A DNA stretch of 64,000 bases, from NCBI GenBank assembly GCA_907164885.2, contig OU015497.1, positions 71,100,472 through 71,164,471 on the forward strand, given 5' to 3'. Below the pieces are notes generated by a model. The model was not told the DNA's origin, made no database searches, and saw only the letters and a list, made by a program, of their open reading frames with translations. Source of the DNA: Dolomedes plantarius (Eukaryota > Arthropoda > Arachnida > Araneae > Dolomedidae). Below are positions 11,561 through 24,829 of the stretch, one piece after another (position 1 is the first letter of the stretch; every line of letters starts with the position of its first letter). Both the position numbers and the translations under genes were made by a program.

Positions 11561-14500
11561 TAATAAATAATGATTTAAGCATATGATGCCTAATGTACAA
11601 TAGTAAAATAACTTTGCATTCATATGAAATGATTTTAGTAAAACTTAATATATAAGACTTCATTTAGTGGAATCTTACGATCACGTGTATATTACGGGAA
11701 AGTTAAAAATTTATTACTATACAAACGAGAATTGTGACTTGTAAGTTACATATTACAATTAAGTGATAAAATGTAACAAGAAGGGTAGAACATTTTTAGT
11801 GGTTTCCAATCCAGTGCAATTTACTACACATTGCAATTATAAACATATGCACACCACAATAAAAAGACCTATAAAGCAAAAAGCAAAATAATTTTTTTTA
11901 ATTACAAAATATTTTGTACCTAACTTTAATAAGTCTTACCTCAAACTGTTATCTATAGATGATAAACTCCTCGACACAGATCATAAACCATATTAATGTG
12001 AGGATTAAATAAAACTTTAAAAAAATCAATATAATGTAGATAAGGTCTATTGGGATTCAATATATTTTGTACGCGACGCATATTAAAAAGATATGAGATC
12101 ATATATAGTAAAAGGAACAGTTTTGTAAAATTATTTAAAAAGAATATAAGTGCAAAAGAAAAAAAAATGTGACTTAGATACACACATTTTCACATCATAT
12201 CCCAGGAAGAAAATCCAATTTAAAAGCGTATTTTCCTATTGCTTGAAAACTGAGTATTCTTGGAACAGCATCAAAATGAAAGGTCTTCCATTTCTCTTTG
12301 AAAGCAAAAAGATAAATAAGAAGTTGAATATTTCATGATTTCTATAGTATGACTTAGAAACATAGTTATAACAACATATGAAAGGGCTTTCTTGAAGGAG
12401 ATGTTATGAAATTCAAAGTATTGAGCACTAAAATGTTGTTTGTATTGCATTACAAAATAAAATCAACAAAGGCTGAAAGGGAATTGGTCGGTTATGGTGA
12501 GCTGCAGAAATAACAATCTTTCACTAAATGTGAAGTGAAAGGCTGAGAGTACTTTCTATGGGCGAAATGTCTCTGATAAAAAAAATCCCAGATATGTAAA
12601 CAGATTTCAAAAATATTGTGCAAATTAAAGGGAAGAATTCTATCGGATATTTTAAAGTGTCACGATGGGAGTTTTTTTTACACTTAATCGATTTTTCTTC
12701 GTGAAACGTAAATATTTCTGACATACGAATTATTTAAGTGTTAAATTGTCTGTATTTACAACTGCTTTTTTCGTTCTATCTTTATATCTAAGGAAAATGA
12801 AAAGTTGGGAATGCAAGCCGAGAATTTCCTTCTAATATATTTCCTACTACTAAAAGGTGCTTTAGTAGGGGTGTTTCTAGGAAAGGAAACTTTAAAATTC
12901 TTAAAACAGACCATTGCAAGAATGACAATTATACAGTCTCTAGCTTTTCTGCACTAACATAACCTCATTTTTCGGCTGAAAATCTATATTGCAAATAAAA
13001 TTCACTCAATAGAATTTATGTAGTAAAAATCTGATATAAATAAGGGATCCGAATACATTTAAATTTTTTACTTATTTATTGAGTTAAAATTTTGAATTTT
13101 TTTGTGATGGTTAACTATATAATTTGTAAACAAAATCACATCATAAAACTTCTCATAAAGTTTTAAATTTTTTTTTAAAGTAGGGTAATTTAAAATCGTT
13201 ATAACTCGAAATATTATTTGTCAAGTTTCAAATTTTTTTATTTAATTAAACAGAAATATATGTTTTAATTTTAATTGATATTTAATTTTTTAAGATATCA
13301 ATTTTTAAAAAAAATTTAAATATTTAGAGTAAAAGTTTCAAAAGTAAATATTTTTTTCAAATTTGCTGAATCAAAATTAAAGTAAAATAGTTTAAAAAGA
13401 TATGTTCCAAGTTTGAACGATTTATCTTCAACGGTTCTTGACTTATAATAATTTAAAGATGAGAAATGGCCCGTCATGCAGAAAAACGCATTTACATCTT
13501 TAAACACAGATTGGCTACTATTAGAATGTTGCCAAAAAAATCGTATCTCCTGTTCTAATAAAGATAGAAACATGATTCAAACGTCACTTTAAGCGGAAAA
13601 GAGCACAAAAATATTTTAATGCAGTAAAACTTTTTTCGAAAATTTGAAGAATTTTGTGTCCTGAACTCCCTTAATTTTTAAAACATCTAAGCTGTTTTCT
13701 ATGATATACTTAAACCTAACTCGTTCCAATAAATTCATTTAGCACGAGGGAAATGAGTTTATAGTTAACAAAATAAAAGAGATAACGTGACTAATACAGT
13801 GCTCAGAATTAAATTATATAATATGTATTGAACACTAAAATGGCGTGTTGTTTGTTTTCCACAAGAGAAAAATAACATTCAAATTTTTCGAAAGAATCCA
13901 ACAAGTCTCATAAATAAAGAAAATAATATACTTCCCGGAAGGAAAACTTGCAATTTATGTGTTTATCGTTGTCTAATCAAATATTTTCTAAACTCTAATT
14001 GTAATTTATTTAAAACTTTGGATAACTTACATTTTATTGTAATAGCCCCTTTTTAGTCTTATGCTGATCTGCCGTGCACACCCAAGCATTTTTTATCACA
14101 GATAATCGAGAGTTTAGAACAAAAATGGATATAAAAGGGAAAAAAACTTTAAAAATAAAGTAGATAAAAAGTGATTAGAAATAGTGAATGAAAATATAGT
14201 TTCCCAAATTATAAAATTATAAATTATGAACTTTACTATTTTTCCCTTATGATATACATTTCTAAATTTTGTATGTCTTTCGTAAACAGATATCACAGAG
14301 AAATGACTTAAGTTTCTTCATTATTATCTTCCCCTACTGAAGTTTCTTAATTGCATATTATGACTTTTCGCGAGATGTCATGCTCCATTTGATATTCAGG
14401 GGCTCTCGATTTCTCCATCAGCGTTCATCAACAAGTTCAACACCACCATAACCCCTCAGCTGTAGCTATTTCCCCTTCGTTTCTCCATTTGTGTGCTGAA

Positions 14501-15515
14501 AACTTTAAGGCAAAAGTTTTAAACCTTTAGGTGGGATTATAAAAAATATTAAACCTTCATTCGTTAAAATGCGTTACGTATAAAAATATTTCTACCAGAT
14601 ATCAGAATATTGGTAAATGTTGCTTGGAGAGGAAGACCTACAGAAAACTGTTTTTAAATAATTTTTTTTTAATAGACTCTGAATATATAAAGATTCTGGT
14701 GCTATTTGTTTCTCCCTGAATGCAAAGAGTTATGGACATATAATTGCCGTATTCATTTTTAAGATATTATGGGAGAAAAAGTTAGATAACAACTACCTAA
14801 AATTAAGCCAAGATGTTTTTTAAATTAAGAATTTTTAATTTATGCAAGAATGAACGCTCGTATTTTCCAAGAAACTAGAGTTTAGTAAACATAGGGATTT
14901 GAATCCATTTTTCAGTTCTGTAAGCAGACATTCATGTAAAGATCTCTTGATCTTCTATTTTTAACTCGTGGTCATTCTATATTATATCATTGCGCAAACA
15001 GATTTTGATATCACAATTTGAATTTATTAATCAATGTAAGATAGTTGTAACAATACCAGTTTACAAATTTGGAGCGTTAACAAACAAATTTTGTTCTGAA
15101 ATATTCAGCCAAGTCTAGTCGTCAGTAAGTAAAATAATTCAAATCTAACTAAGAAAACTGTTCTTAAACTTTTATTCGCCAGATGCAAGGTTTAATATGT
15201 CTATTCCCATCAAGGCAAACGTAACTTTATACTTCGAAAAAGATTCCTAATTTTAACAATATTTCTCTAGACTGGAAAAAAAATAGTTTTGATGAATGAA
15301 TTCTTACAATAAAGCCCTAAAATATATGCTCTCATTGTATGTATTTAATAATCTCTAGTGACCAAGGTCCAGTAGTAATATATTTTAACTTTGCTCGACC
15401 TCAGTCGTAGTACTAAGAATATATTGTTGTAAATGTAAAGGTATCCTTCAATTACTCACAAATATTTACAATCGTTCTCCAAGCTCACAGCACAAAACAG
15501 CCTAACTTTAAATTT
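11561..15515. other. AT-rich non-coding stretch
   Basis: About 4 kb with no recognisable gene or element. The open frames present are short and lysine/asparagine/phenylalanine-rich, as expected by chance in AT-rich DNA. It is compatible with intergenic or intronic sequence. Confidence 0.4.
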
Positions 15516-15525
15516 GAATTTTTGT

Positions 15526-15813
15526 GTGTGTGCTAATGTCCCTGGGGGATGACAACATTACACCCCAGTCCGGTGTACATATGAATATAAGACATAGAAA
15601 CAGACAAATGACACAATCACAGAAGAATTTTATTGACAGACGATGACACCGGCGATGGACGATGGGTTGCAGCTCCCCTTTCTAGACGGGGCTCCAATTG
15701 CAGGCGGAAGACTGACCGGTTCCCCAGAATACAGCCAAGTCTTATGCGGGAATCGAACCCACACCCACGGCGTGGCAGGCTGATGCCTTATCCACTTAGC
15801 CACTGGGCGACCT
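15526..15813 (-). mobile_element. tRNA-derived SINE with 10-bp target duplication
   Basis: GAATTTTTGT occurs immediately left (15516-15525) and right (15814-15823), giving precise limits. On the minus strand the element starts with a tRNA-like head: box A TGGCTAAGTGG and box B GGTTCGATTCC. The body and 3' part are shared with the plus-strand copy at 50221-50470 (for example GCCGGTGTCATCGT and TTCATATG.ACACC), so they form one family. The open frames on both strands across it are incidental. Confidence 0.85.
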
Positions 15814-16098
15814 GAATTTTTGTTTTGAGAGACAGCTTCATTAATCCAAATAGATCTCCAAAGCCATCTCGGATAAGTATCACGTCCTGTACTCACCTAA
15901 TTGCTTCCGAATAGAATGTGACATTGTTGCTTCGTCTCTAGAATAAGTCATAGGAAAAGGAACATATCCAAAAATTGTTAATGTAATACATTACAAATTA
16001 TATTAAACCCATAATAACTCGCACAAACTGGCTAAGGGATTCCTGAAACTTTTTTTTAATTCAGCAAACTGTGAATTAAAAATATTTATTAGGGAATT

Positions 16099-16762
16099 TT
16101 GTGCAACCTTAATTACATTTCATAGAAAAAGAGTTTTAAAGATAAATTTAATTTTAAATAAATTTCTTTTTATAATAAGTATTTTGTCTGATACAGATGT
16201 TTTCTTAAATGTATATCAATTAACAGAACGTTGAAGCTAAAGTTAAAACACTTATAAAAAAGTAAAAAAGTCGAAAGTATGACCCAGCTGCTGTATTGAT
16301 TAACGAGAGATTACTGAAATTTTTAATAACGGGATTTTATTAACATTTCCCAATTCTTATAACACATTTATAAACCACATTTTACGACCACAGGCAGATA
16401 TTTGAGAATAACATAAAATATAACTTGTTTTTGTGCAACCTTAATTGCATTTCATAGAAAAAGAGTTTTAAAGATAAATTTAATTTTAAATAAATTTCTT
16501 TTTATAATAAGTATTTTGTCTGATACAGATGTTTTCTTAAATGTATATCAATTAACAGAACGTTGAAGCTAAAGTTAAAACACTTATAAAAAAGTAAAAA
16601 AGTCGAAAGTATGACCCAGCTGCTGTATTGATTAACGAGAGATTACTGAAATTTTTAATAACGGGATTTTATTAACATTTCCCAATTCTTATAACACATT
16701 TATAAACCACATTTTACGACCACAGGCAGATATTTGAGAATAACATAAAATATAACTTGTCA
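16099..16762 (+). repeat. 332-bp tandem duplication
   Basis: The unit starting TTTGTGCAACCTTAATT occurs at about 16099-16430 and again at 16431-16762. By eye the two differ at a single base (ATTACATTTC versus ATTGCATTTC). Near-identity points to a very recent duplication or an assembly artefact. The sequence is AT-rich and non-coding. Confidence 0.92.
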
Positions 16763-17616
16763 AGAATAACATTTGAACTGACTCGTCAAATAATGGAAAC
16801 ATGCCAAGAAATTACAATTTACTTTACAAATCATGTATCTTTACCTACAGTCCTATTGCTTAATCTGAAACATATATACTCAGCATAACTATACTTTAAA
16901 ATATCACTATTACTTTAAGGCACTTATGATTCCATCTGAAAGCTATTATTAGAGAATTTTCGAGACTTTATCAACACAGCATTGAGAAAATCTACATCTT
17001 TAACATCACTTATAATCTAAAGTAAACAAGATCGCTCGAGGCTATGTGCGTTTTGAAACCCGGTATGGTATTAGACAGATATGCAGCCAGCAAATATATT
17101 ATCGGCGCCATGAATGGTGCTTTTTGAAAAACTGGCCTCGGGGTAAGCTCAGGAATTTTAATACGGCTCAATATTATTCCACAAAGCAAATAACTAAAAT
17201 TTCTGAAAGTAATACTAAAGAATTTCTGGTTCTGCACAGTAAAGCTTTAAGGGAATTTCCACGGATAGTTTCAAAACAAACTTTATCCTTCTTTCGGGAT
17301 CGAAAAAAAATAAATCACGGCTCAGAATCTCGTTTAAGACAGGAAATTACTTAATGAAAAATGAGGGGAACGGGTCCAGAAAAGAGATGGAATTTGAATT
17401 GTTTTCTTCGGAAAAGAGAGAAATCTAAATATTTGGATTAAAGTTGTAATATGTTAAAAGAATAATAATTTTATGAAATTCTTATATTGAAATACTTTTA
17501 AGAGGAATTGAAACTCTGATTAATAACTTAATTGTATAAACAATTTTAGAGAATAGAAAATAGCTTTTTTCTATTACGATTTTTACTTGTTTGAATGACT
17601 TTAAAAGCGATTATTA

Positions 17617-17950
17617 CGCAAAATGAATTACGAAATACATTGCAATATTACTGTTAGTATGAAAAGTATACCTTTGGAAAACTCTTTTTTCGTTTTAGAG
17701 GTAATTTTAGCCGTCAAATTACTTTTTAGCTGCACTTTAACTTTCGTGTGTTTAATTTTATTAAATGATTTGCAAGTTGGCTGCGCAAAATGAATTACGA
17801 AATACATTGCAATATTACTGTTAGTATGAAAAGTATACCTTTGGAAAACTCTTTTTTCGTTTTAGAGGTAATTTTAGCCGTCAAATTACTTTTTAGCTGC
17901 ACTTTAACTTTCGTGTGTTTAATTTTATTAAATGATTTGCAAGTTGGCTG
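17617..17950 (+). repeat. 167-bp tandem duplication
   Basis: The unit starting CGCAAAATGAATTACG occupies 17617-17783 and 17784-17950, and I see no difference between copies. It is AT-rich and non-coding. It is a recent duplication or an assembly artefact. Confidence 0.92.
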
Positions 17951-18383
17951 CAAACAGCAATAATAACGATGAAGTGACTTATTTAATGAGATTATGCTGA
18001 AAAAAAAATTCCAAAAAATCTTAAATTACTTTTAGAAAGAATAGCATTATCTTTAGATTACTCTGTAGTTAAATTTTATATTACTTTATAATGATTCTTT
18101 TTTACTTTCGAAATACTTTTGTGGTCAAAATATTTTTAATGCGCAGTTTAGTCTAAAATTCCACAATTTGAAACCTTGTGTACAATTCTCATATATATCG
18201 CAAATAGTAATAACGCTAAGTGGCATTTGGCTCATCTTTGAACGATGTCAGACATTCCAATCAGGTTATTTTTGTAACTTAGCGTAAGAAGAAAGTTTTC
18301 ATGAAATGAGTCTCGAAATGTCTTTTAAGTGCTGCATGATTTTTTTTTAAAGTTTACTTTTGTTTATAAGTATATTACACATA

Positions 18384-19512
18384 CACTATCTACCAATAAG
18401 TATTTGGACACCTGTGATAGAAAAGAAAACCAAGATTTATTAATATTCAGTACTTGGTAGAACCTCCACGAGAGGCAATTACAGCCCCAACCCTCCGGGG
18501 CATGCTTTCTACAAGCCTTCTATGACGGCTAGTGGTATTTTCTTCCACTCGGCTTGGAGAAGACATGTAAGTTCCTCCACACCAATTTTGGACGGTTGTT
18601 GCACCCCTGAATTCGGAGATCCAACTCATCCCAGAGGTTTTCGATAGGGTTCACGCCTGGGCTCTGGTTCGGTTAACCCCACTGTCACCAAACCAATCCA
18701 TGGTAGACCACAACATGACAGTTGGCGTTGTCGTCCTCAAAGTAACATGGGTCGAACCCGTAAAACTGCCACAACAGAGGAAGCACACTGCCATCCAAAA
18801 TAGTGCAGTAGGCGTTGGTGTTGAGCTTACCATCAATTGGGACCAAGGATTCCAGTTCATACCAAGAGAAACACCCCCAGACCATAATTCCACCTCCGCC
18901 GAACTTAACTGTGGGTACAATGCATTCTGGCAGGAGGCGTTCTCCAGGCAGACGCAAGAGTCAGACCCTGTCATGTGAACGGTAGAGAGTGAACAATGAT
19001 TTGTCGCTCCAGAGTCCCCCTTTCCACTGATCTACGGTCCAATTTCGACGTGCTTTGCACCACATTAACTGAGCAGCGCGGTTGGACTTTGTGATTAAAG
19101 GCTTATGGGCAGCAAAGCGTCCACGAAAGCTAAACAGATGTGCTTCCTTACAGATGGTATTCCTCGAAACAACACTCCTGGATGCCTGTTGAAACTCCTG
19201 GAGTATGTGGGCCGTCGGTTGGGTGCGGTTCTTCCGGATTTCTCTAGACACCACCGGTCGGTCTTTGTCTCCCAGTTTCGTGGGTCTGCCGACTCGGGGC
19301 ACATTCCGACAATCACCGCTCACCTTCCACTTCTGAATCACATAGGCCACTGTCGATTTTGGGTAATTCAGCTCGCTAGATATGCACCTTGAGGATCGGC
19401 CATATAAGTGATACCTAAATGATATTCAATGGCGGAGGGCGTGATGTATATCAGGACCGCATATATCGTCATTTGCATTGGTGTCCAAATACTTATTTGT
19501 AGATAGATAGTG
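18384..19512 (-). mobile_element. Tc1-like DNA transposon (defective)
   Basis: The ends are inverted: CACTATCTACCAATAAGTAT on the left and a matching reverse complement on the right, differing mainly by one extra TCTA unit. TA dinucleotides flank both ends (18382-18383 and 19513-19514), as expected for Tc1/mariner target duplication. The 1,129-bp length is normal for the family. The interior holds a damaged transposase on the minus strand. Confidence 0.9.
18447..19440 (-). pseudogene. Tc1-like transposase pseudogene
   Basis: Read on the minus strand, the N-terminal half keeps the paired helix-turn-helix DNA-binding region: the helix around TVAYVIQKW followed by GRPTKL. The middle part keeps WSDKSLFTLY (first catalytic Asp region) and [14 protein letters not shown]. 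The second-Asp region reads FEDDNANCH, where QDNA.xH is usual. The C-terminal end reads ESMPRRV...GGSTKY, a typical Tc1 terminus. The pieces lie in different frames, so several frameshifts separate them, and no single frame spans the 330-340 residues expected. The enzyme is not functional. Confidence 0.85.
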
Positions 19513-19514
19513 TA

Positions 19515-21548
19515 TAACGACTCCTTTTCCCTGATATTTAGTTTTATAATATCAAAAACATGTTTCTTCATAAGGAAGAAATACCTCAAAATATTCACTA
19601 TAAATAAAATCAAAGTGAACCTTATTTGTAGTGAGCATCTTAATGGGTTTTTCCCTTTTAATTATTTCTCTAATTTGGCGTATCATTTTTATTACTGTAT
19701 GTCATTTGTTATAAACATACATAAAGAAGGCAATAACATTAACCATCAATACACAATCTGCAAACATTGGGCAGAGCTAATGGGAAAAAGACAATGAAAA
19801 TTGTGATTCCTGTTGACAATTCTTTGAACAAAATGCGTAAAGTTGGATATGTAATATTTCTGTTCGAATAGCCAGGTATATTTTAAGATTATCTCATATT
19901 CTGGAGTCTCTGTATATTCTGGAGGCTTCAATCCTCAAAAATACTATTTTTTATGTCCTATTCAAATAAAATTATCCTTCTGATTGTTAGTCATGGCAAT
20001 CACGCTTCGAGATCAAATGTAGAATTACCAGTGTTTTATGATTAGACAGAGTGTTTTGTTTCGATTTAAATGCCGTTCTTTCTTGAACCTCTCAGCTTTT
20101 CCATCGTGAGACTCAAGTCTATTCAAAACATGCAGACACTGCAAACACAAGTGTATATTCCAGAACGTGACACGTTTATATTTCAAAGTGTAAAAGTATA
20201 CGCTAACAGATATGATCCTTTTATTCGTGCTAAGCGCAAAGAACGCAGAAGCGATGAAGTTTGGGGTACCTCCGATTTCGATATTTAAAAAAAACTGAAT
20301 TAGTTGGATTCATTGAGCATTGAGCAAGTTAAAGAAGTATTGATTCAGGATTGAGCCAATACTTCTTTAGCTCAGATTGCTGAAATGAGGACTCAAACTA
20401 CTTTTTGGTATCATTTGTCTTGCCTTTTTATCCGCAATGGAAGCTACTATGATGGATGTTAAAGCTATGATGATGGATATTAAAGCAATGTAAGCTATAA
20501 GTTTTTTGGTTACTTTAAATACTTTACCCGCTTTATCTAAAGGCCCAGTTTAAAAACAGACAAATCATTTTTACTTTTTATGATTATATATAAAACTTTC
20601 GTGAGTATCGTTTCACTTACGAGTATCTGGAAAGGCATATTGTAAACGATCATGCATGACTTGTATGGAAAATTCATGATACTGCTGAGCAGTGTTACAG
20701 TTAACGCCACGTCTGTCCGATAATCTTTAGAATTCAGGCTGTACTGCAACGTAATGAGAAGCTAATCTAAGCTAAGAAAAATGTATTAATATGAGAATAG
20801 TTTGTTGAATAAAAATTATTACTTATTGTCTGGTTGGAAGAAAACATATAATCTGAAGCAAAATTTTTACTTTCCGTTTGAGTATATTACAGGTTTTTCA
20901 AAGATTTCAAATTTTTCACTATTTTTGTTCTTTTCCACCGCATACGTGATCGGGGATAAAACATCAATGGTTGATTCTGTGATGCCCAGGAATTAACAAT
21001 CTGTCGCCTTCCTTAGCGTACTGCACCGATGCATAGTAGCACGAGCGTAAAAGAAGTTACAACGCTATAGTAAGTTGCTTTAGGAATACAGTTTTTATTG
21101 CGTCTTTTATAATGCGTTTGTTATTAAAGCAATTGCTGACGTAATCAGTGAGACCATTTTATTATCTTTCTGCTATCGTTTCCAACCTCTGGGTACGTAT
21201 ACAGTTATATCCCTTAACCGTATATCTCGTTCCGTCTCGTACAGAATATCCCTTAGCCTCATATGTATCATATTAGATTATGGTACAGGTACGATAGTGA
21301 AGTCTTGTTTTCAACCTGCCATATATGAGCCTTTTTTTTAACTTGGTCATTTTGTTTCCACGTTATCTTAAGAACAATAAGATCCACGGTGTCTGTCATT
21401 GTCTTTTCTCGGGAAGCGGCAGCGCTTAAATACATTTTTCTTGTATGATTTATCTGATGTTTCAATGGAAGATTGACTGATGTTTCATCATGGCCTAATC
21501 ATATCATCGTAAACATATTATTCAAATAGGATATAGAACGCTGCCTTA
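19515..21548. other. AT-rich non-coding stretch
   Basis: No supported gene. A perfect 12-bp inverted repeat (AAAGAAGTATTG at 20331-20342 with its complement at 20357-20368, 14-base loop) could form a hairpin. A short imperfect duplication around AAGCTATGATGATGGATATT occurs near 20450-20490. The 72- and 64-codon frames near 20070 and 20802 match nothing I recognise. Confidence 0.35.
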
Positions 21549-21686
21549 GGGCCTGTTCACATAGAATCTGTCAGCGTCAGACTAAAAAATTTTAACTAAT
21601 CAAATACCAAGCATTGACCTATATAACCACTCAACGCCAACGGAATCATTAACGCCCACGCTGACGGATTCTATGTCAACAAGCTC
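21549..21686. mobile_element. PIF/Harbinger-like MITE
   Basis: The left end GGGCCTGTTCACATAGAATC and the reverse complement of the right end (GAGCTTGTTGACATAGAATC) form imperfect terminal inverted repeats of about 25 bp that continue through TCTGTCAGCGT. TTA flanks both sides exactly (21546-21548 and 21687-21689), the target duplication typical of PIF/Harbinger. At 138 bp it is a short non-coding derivative. Confidence 0.72.
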
Positions 21687-21689
21687 TTA

Positions 21690-22848
21690 AACTTGCTCCA
21701 TTAAGGATTCCCTTTTTGATATTGGATTTAAAAAAATGCATATGTGGGGGGAAAACTATTTAAAGGATCTTTGAGATTGTAAATAAACCTTTCTGAAATA
21801 ATGATTTATGAAACTTTAATTTTCACAATAGACTTTATATAACTTACATCAGGTATTATAACCTCGCGTGAAGAGTGATTTTTTATTTCGTAATTAATCA
21901 AGTAGTCTAATTCTGTTTCTATACAGTAACTGAAATTAAAACTAATGATTATTTCATATTGATGACGCTCTAATCTATCAAACCGCAAATGAATACCCTC
22001 ATTATGTAAACATCAATTGTCTCTTGGATTTATGGATATGTATGTAATTCATTACTTTTCCAAATATCGCCATTTATTCGCCGATTCAGCTCCAATTCTT
22101 TTATGCGGCAATTCGCTTTTTACGTGCTTTGCGAATTTAAACAGTATCAAAATTCCAGTTGCGTCAGATCCTCGAACAAAAAAATATTGGATTATCTGAA
22201 AGTTAAATGAATCTTACGGTACGCGCAGGAAAATATTGAAATATCAGACTATGCGATTTTTTTATTTTCGTCGTCCCTTTTCGTGCATACTTTTAAGTTA
22301 CGGAGAAATTTGTTTCCATCGTTGTTATGGAAACTGGGATTCAATATTAGTTTGATACGCTTTTCAACTTCAAAACACGTGACAGGAAATTTTGTTTCCA
22401 GGTATGCTAAATAAGTGGATTTAAATGAAAGAAAAGGGCTTCTTTTGTGTCATTGCAGCGCGTACGTTTTTTTAATCCTTAAAATCTTAAATAATATACC
22501 CGTATATACCTCTAGAAGGAAATGTAAATCTGTACACCCTCGAAAAATCTTTTTTGGAATTACTTGAATTTTTTCATCATGTCTAAATTTTATTATGATA
22601 TAGAACTTGATAAATATAGAAAAACTTTTCTATGACAGCCAGTAATGATTAAGAGAAAAAGGTGACTCCTTAGAGGAGGAGCCGTTGAAAAGAGGTTCCA
22701 GCCCTAACATTGGCCTTATGGAATCTTTAATCGTGTCTGATGAAAATATGGCCGTGTAGAGGGGTTGCCAGCTAGAGAAGTTTCACTGCACATAACACTG
22801 TTACACTGATATTGCTTTAAATTTGTCTTCATAGGTTTATGTTTATAA
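21690..22848. other. AT-rich non-coding stretch
   Basis: No recognisable coding region, RNA gene or element end. The 60-codon frame at 22017-22199 is not recognisable as a protein. Confidence 0.35.
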
Positions 22849-23581
22849 TCTATATATATAAAACAGTTCCGTAACTGAGTGACTGACAGATAACGTACAG
22901 ACCAAACCGCTGGACCTAAAGGGTTGAAATTTTGCATGGCGATTCTTCTTACAGTGTAGGGGTGCACTAAGAAAGATTTTTGAAAAATTCTTCTTAGATA
23001 TTTTAAAATTAAATTTTTAAGCTGTTTTTGTAACATTCTTTTAAGTTTGCATTAGAAATAATAATTTGAGGGTTATAAAATTTACATCACGAGAAAGATC
23101 ATAAAAATTCCTTTAAAATGAAATTTTTTTCGAATCTTTACCTCCATTTTCTGATTTGTGGTGAATTTTTAAAGATTAATTTTTAGAATTTAATTTATTA
23201 AATGCTGATCACGTGGTTTCTTTTATTTTTGTGGCACTTTAAACTAATTTTGCGTCACGTGCATTACAACGAAATAAATTTACAAAAAAATATTTTTTTT
23301 TCTTTCTAATGCGGCAGACGATTGGACATTATCGAAAATAATATTAAAATACAGTAAAAGAAATGTTCCGCAAACTGTACTATATTAACTGTACTATATA
23401 TTCTTTAGTATGTTCTATTAGATTTAATTTGAATATTTTCTTTTACATTATTTTGTCTATAAAAGTATTCGTTACGATTTTTTTACAAAAATATTTATTG
23501 TTTTTTTGGCATTAATTGCATACATTGACCGTTGTATTTAATATGAATGTACTAAGTAGCAAAGCACAGGTATTCAGCTAG
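22849..23581 (+). mobile_element. non-autonomous Helitron, longer family member
   Basis: Starts TCTATATATATAAAACAG after an A and ends ATTCAGCTAG before a T, as in the copy at 10983-11559. It is 156 bp longer, mainly through extra AT-rich sequence in its right half. The 3' hairpin region (AGTAGCAAAGCACAGG) has lost some pairing compared with the shorter copy. The interior is non-coding. Confidence 0.88.
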
Positions 23582-23696
23582 TATTGAACATAAAATAATA
23601 CATCAAAAATAGATTTGATTATGATCATATAAAAATTCTTATTCTCACGAATCATCTTAAACATAAAAAAACGTTTTTTTCTAGAATATGCAACAG

Positions 23697-23716
23697 ATAC
23701 ACACACACACACACAG

Positions 23717-23773
<57 letters not shown>

Positions 23774-23802
23774 ATAACTATATATATATATATATATATA
23801 TG
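23697..23802. repeat. compound (AC)n/(AT)n microsatellite
   Basis: An AC array of about 28 bp passes into an AT array of about 43 bp, then after a short break into a second AT array (23779-23802). A frame translating this as alternating Tyr-Ile is an artefact of the repeat. Confidence 0.95.
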
Positions 23803-24829
23803 AAAAATATATGGAAGTCTAATAAACGCAATTGTACATATTTACAATTTATAATAACCTAAATCTTGAAACTTGTAATTCATTATTAACTGCCGTAGGG
23901 GTTTATTGTTTCATATTTTCAAAATATATATGAAATATTGTAATAATAAATCACAAATTTGTCAAAAGAAAATGTTAAAATAATATGTAGGAAATTTATC
24001 TTAATGTTGAGGTTATTTTATAATGAAGATAAAATAACTTTAATAAATAACTTCATAAAAAGATATCAAACGATACGACATAGAAATGTACCTATGATAT
24101 CTTTTGATTATGTAGATTTTAAGATAAACGTATTATTTCATTCTAAGTTTACATTTAAATTTAGTATTCTTTTATATTTTTCAAAATATACATAAAAAAT
24201 TAAAGTATTTTACAGTCAATTTTTTATGAAACAATTATCTACCACAAAATTAATCTTTATTTCGTTGTTACATTGAAATTAGCGTGAATTTTATATAACC
24301 TTTGTTGGTTACCCAATGAGATTATATTTGCTATTAAAATTATAAAAGAAAATTTCCATAGAAACAAAAGTTTAATCTAGATTGCGGACGGTATTTTGGA
24401 CAGTACGTACGTACGTACAGAAGAAAATTCATTCATTTACCATTTATTAAGGTCAATAAATAAATTTTAACGTGATCTGATCAATAAATACTCTATTTCA
24501 TTACAATTGGTTAAAAGTTCGTATGAAATTAAACACAAAAAAAGCATGTTTGGTCGGATATGTAAGAGAGAATTCAATGTTTTTCACAGTTTATTTGAGA
24601 TAAAATAATTTATTTCATAAAAATAAATTACATCTGTTATATTTAAAACTGTATTCCTATATGAAAGTTTTCTCATAATATTTCGGAAGAAAATATGAAA
24701 TAAACAATGTCATTTTTTTTAAATTTTGGGCTCGAGTTACCGGACTATTGAAATAAGATGCAATCTTATTTATTAAAACTTAACAAAACGACGTATTAAG
24801 CAACGCCTTAAAACTACGGAACAAGAATA
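23803..24829. other. AT-rich non-coding stretch
   Basis: Non-coding by appearance. It contains a short (ACGT)n run (ACGTACGTACGTAC) near 24404-24417 and an 8-bp inverted repeat AATAAGAT/ATCTTATT near 24752. Nothing else was recognised. Confidence 0.35.

Noticed and set aside
17010..17354. Overlapping frames on both strands as a possible host exon
   Set aside because: Neither has recognisable motifs, splice sites in suitable places or codon bias, and antisense overlap suggests chance.
18685..19392. Plus-strand frames across the Tc1 element at 18384-19512
   Set aside because: Antisense shadows of the minus-strand transposase.
23578..23772. Minus-strand frame with alternating Tyr-Ile and Cys-Val, and similar frames at other microsatellites
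   Set aside because: These are direct translations of TA/TG repeats without any protein-like part.
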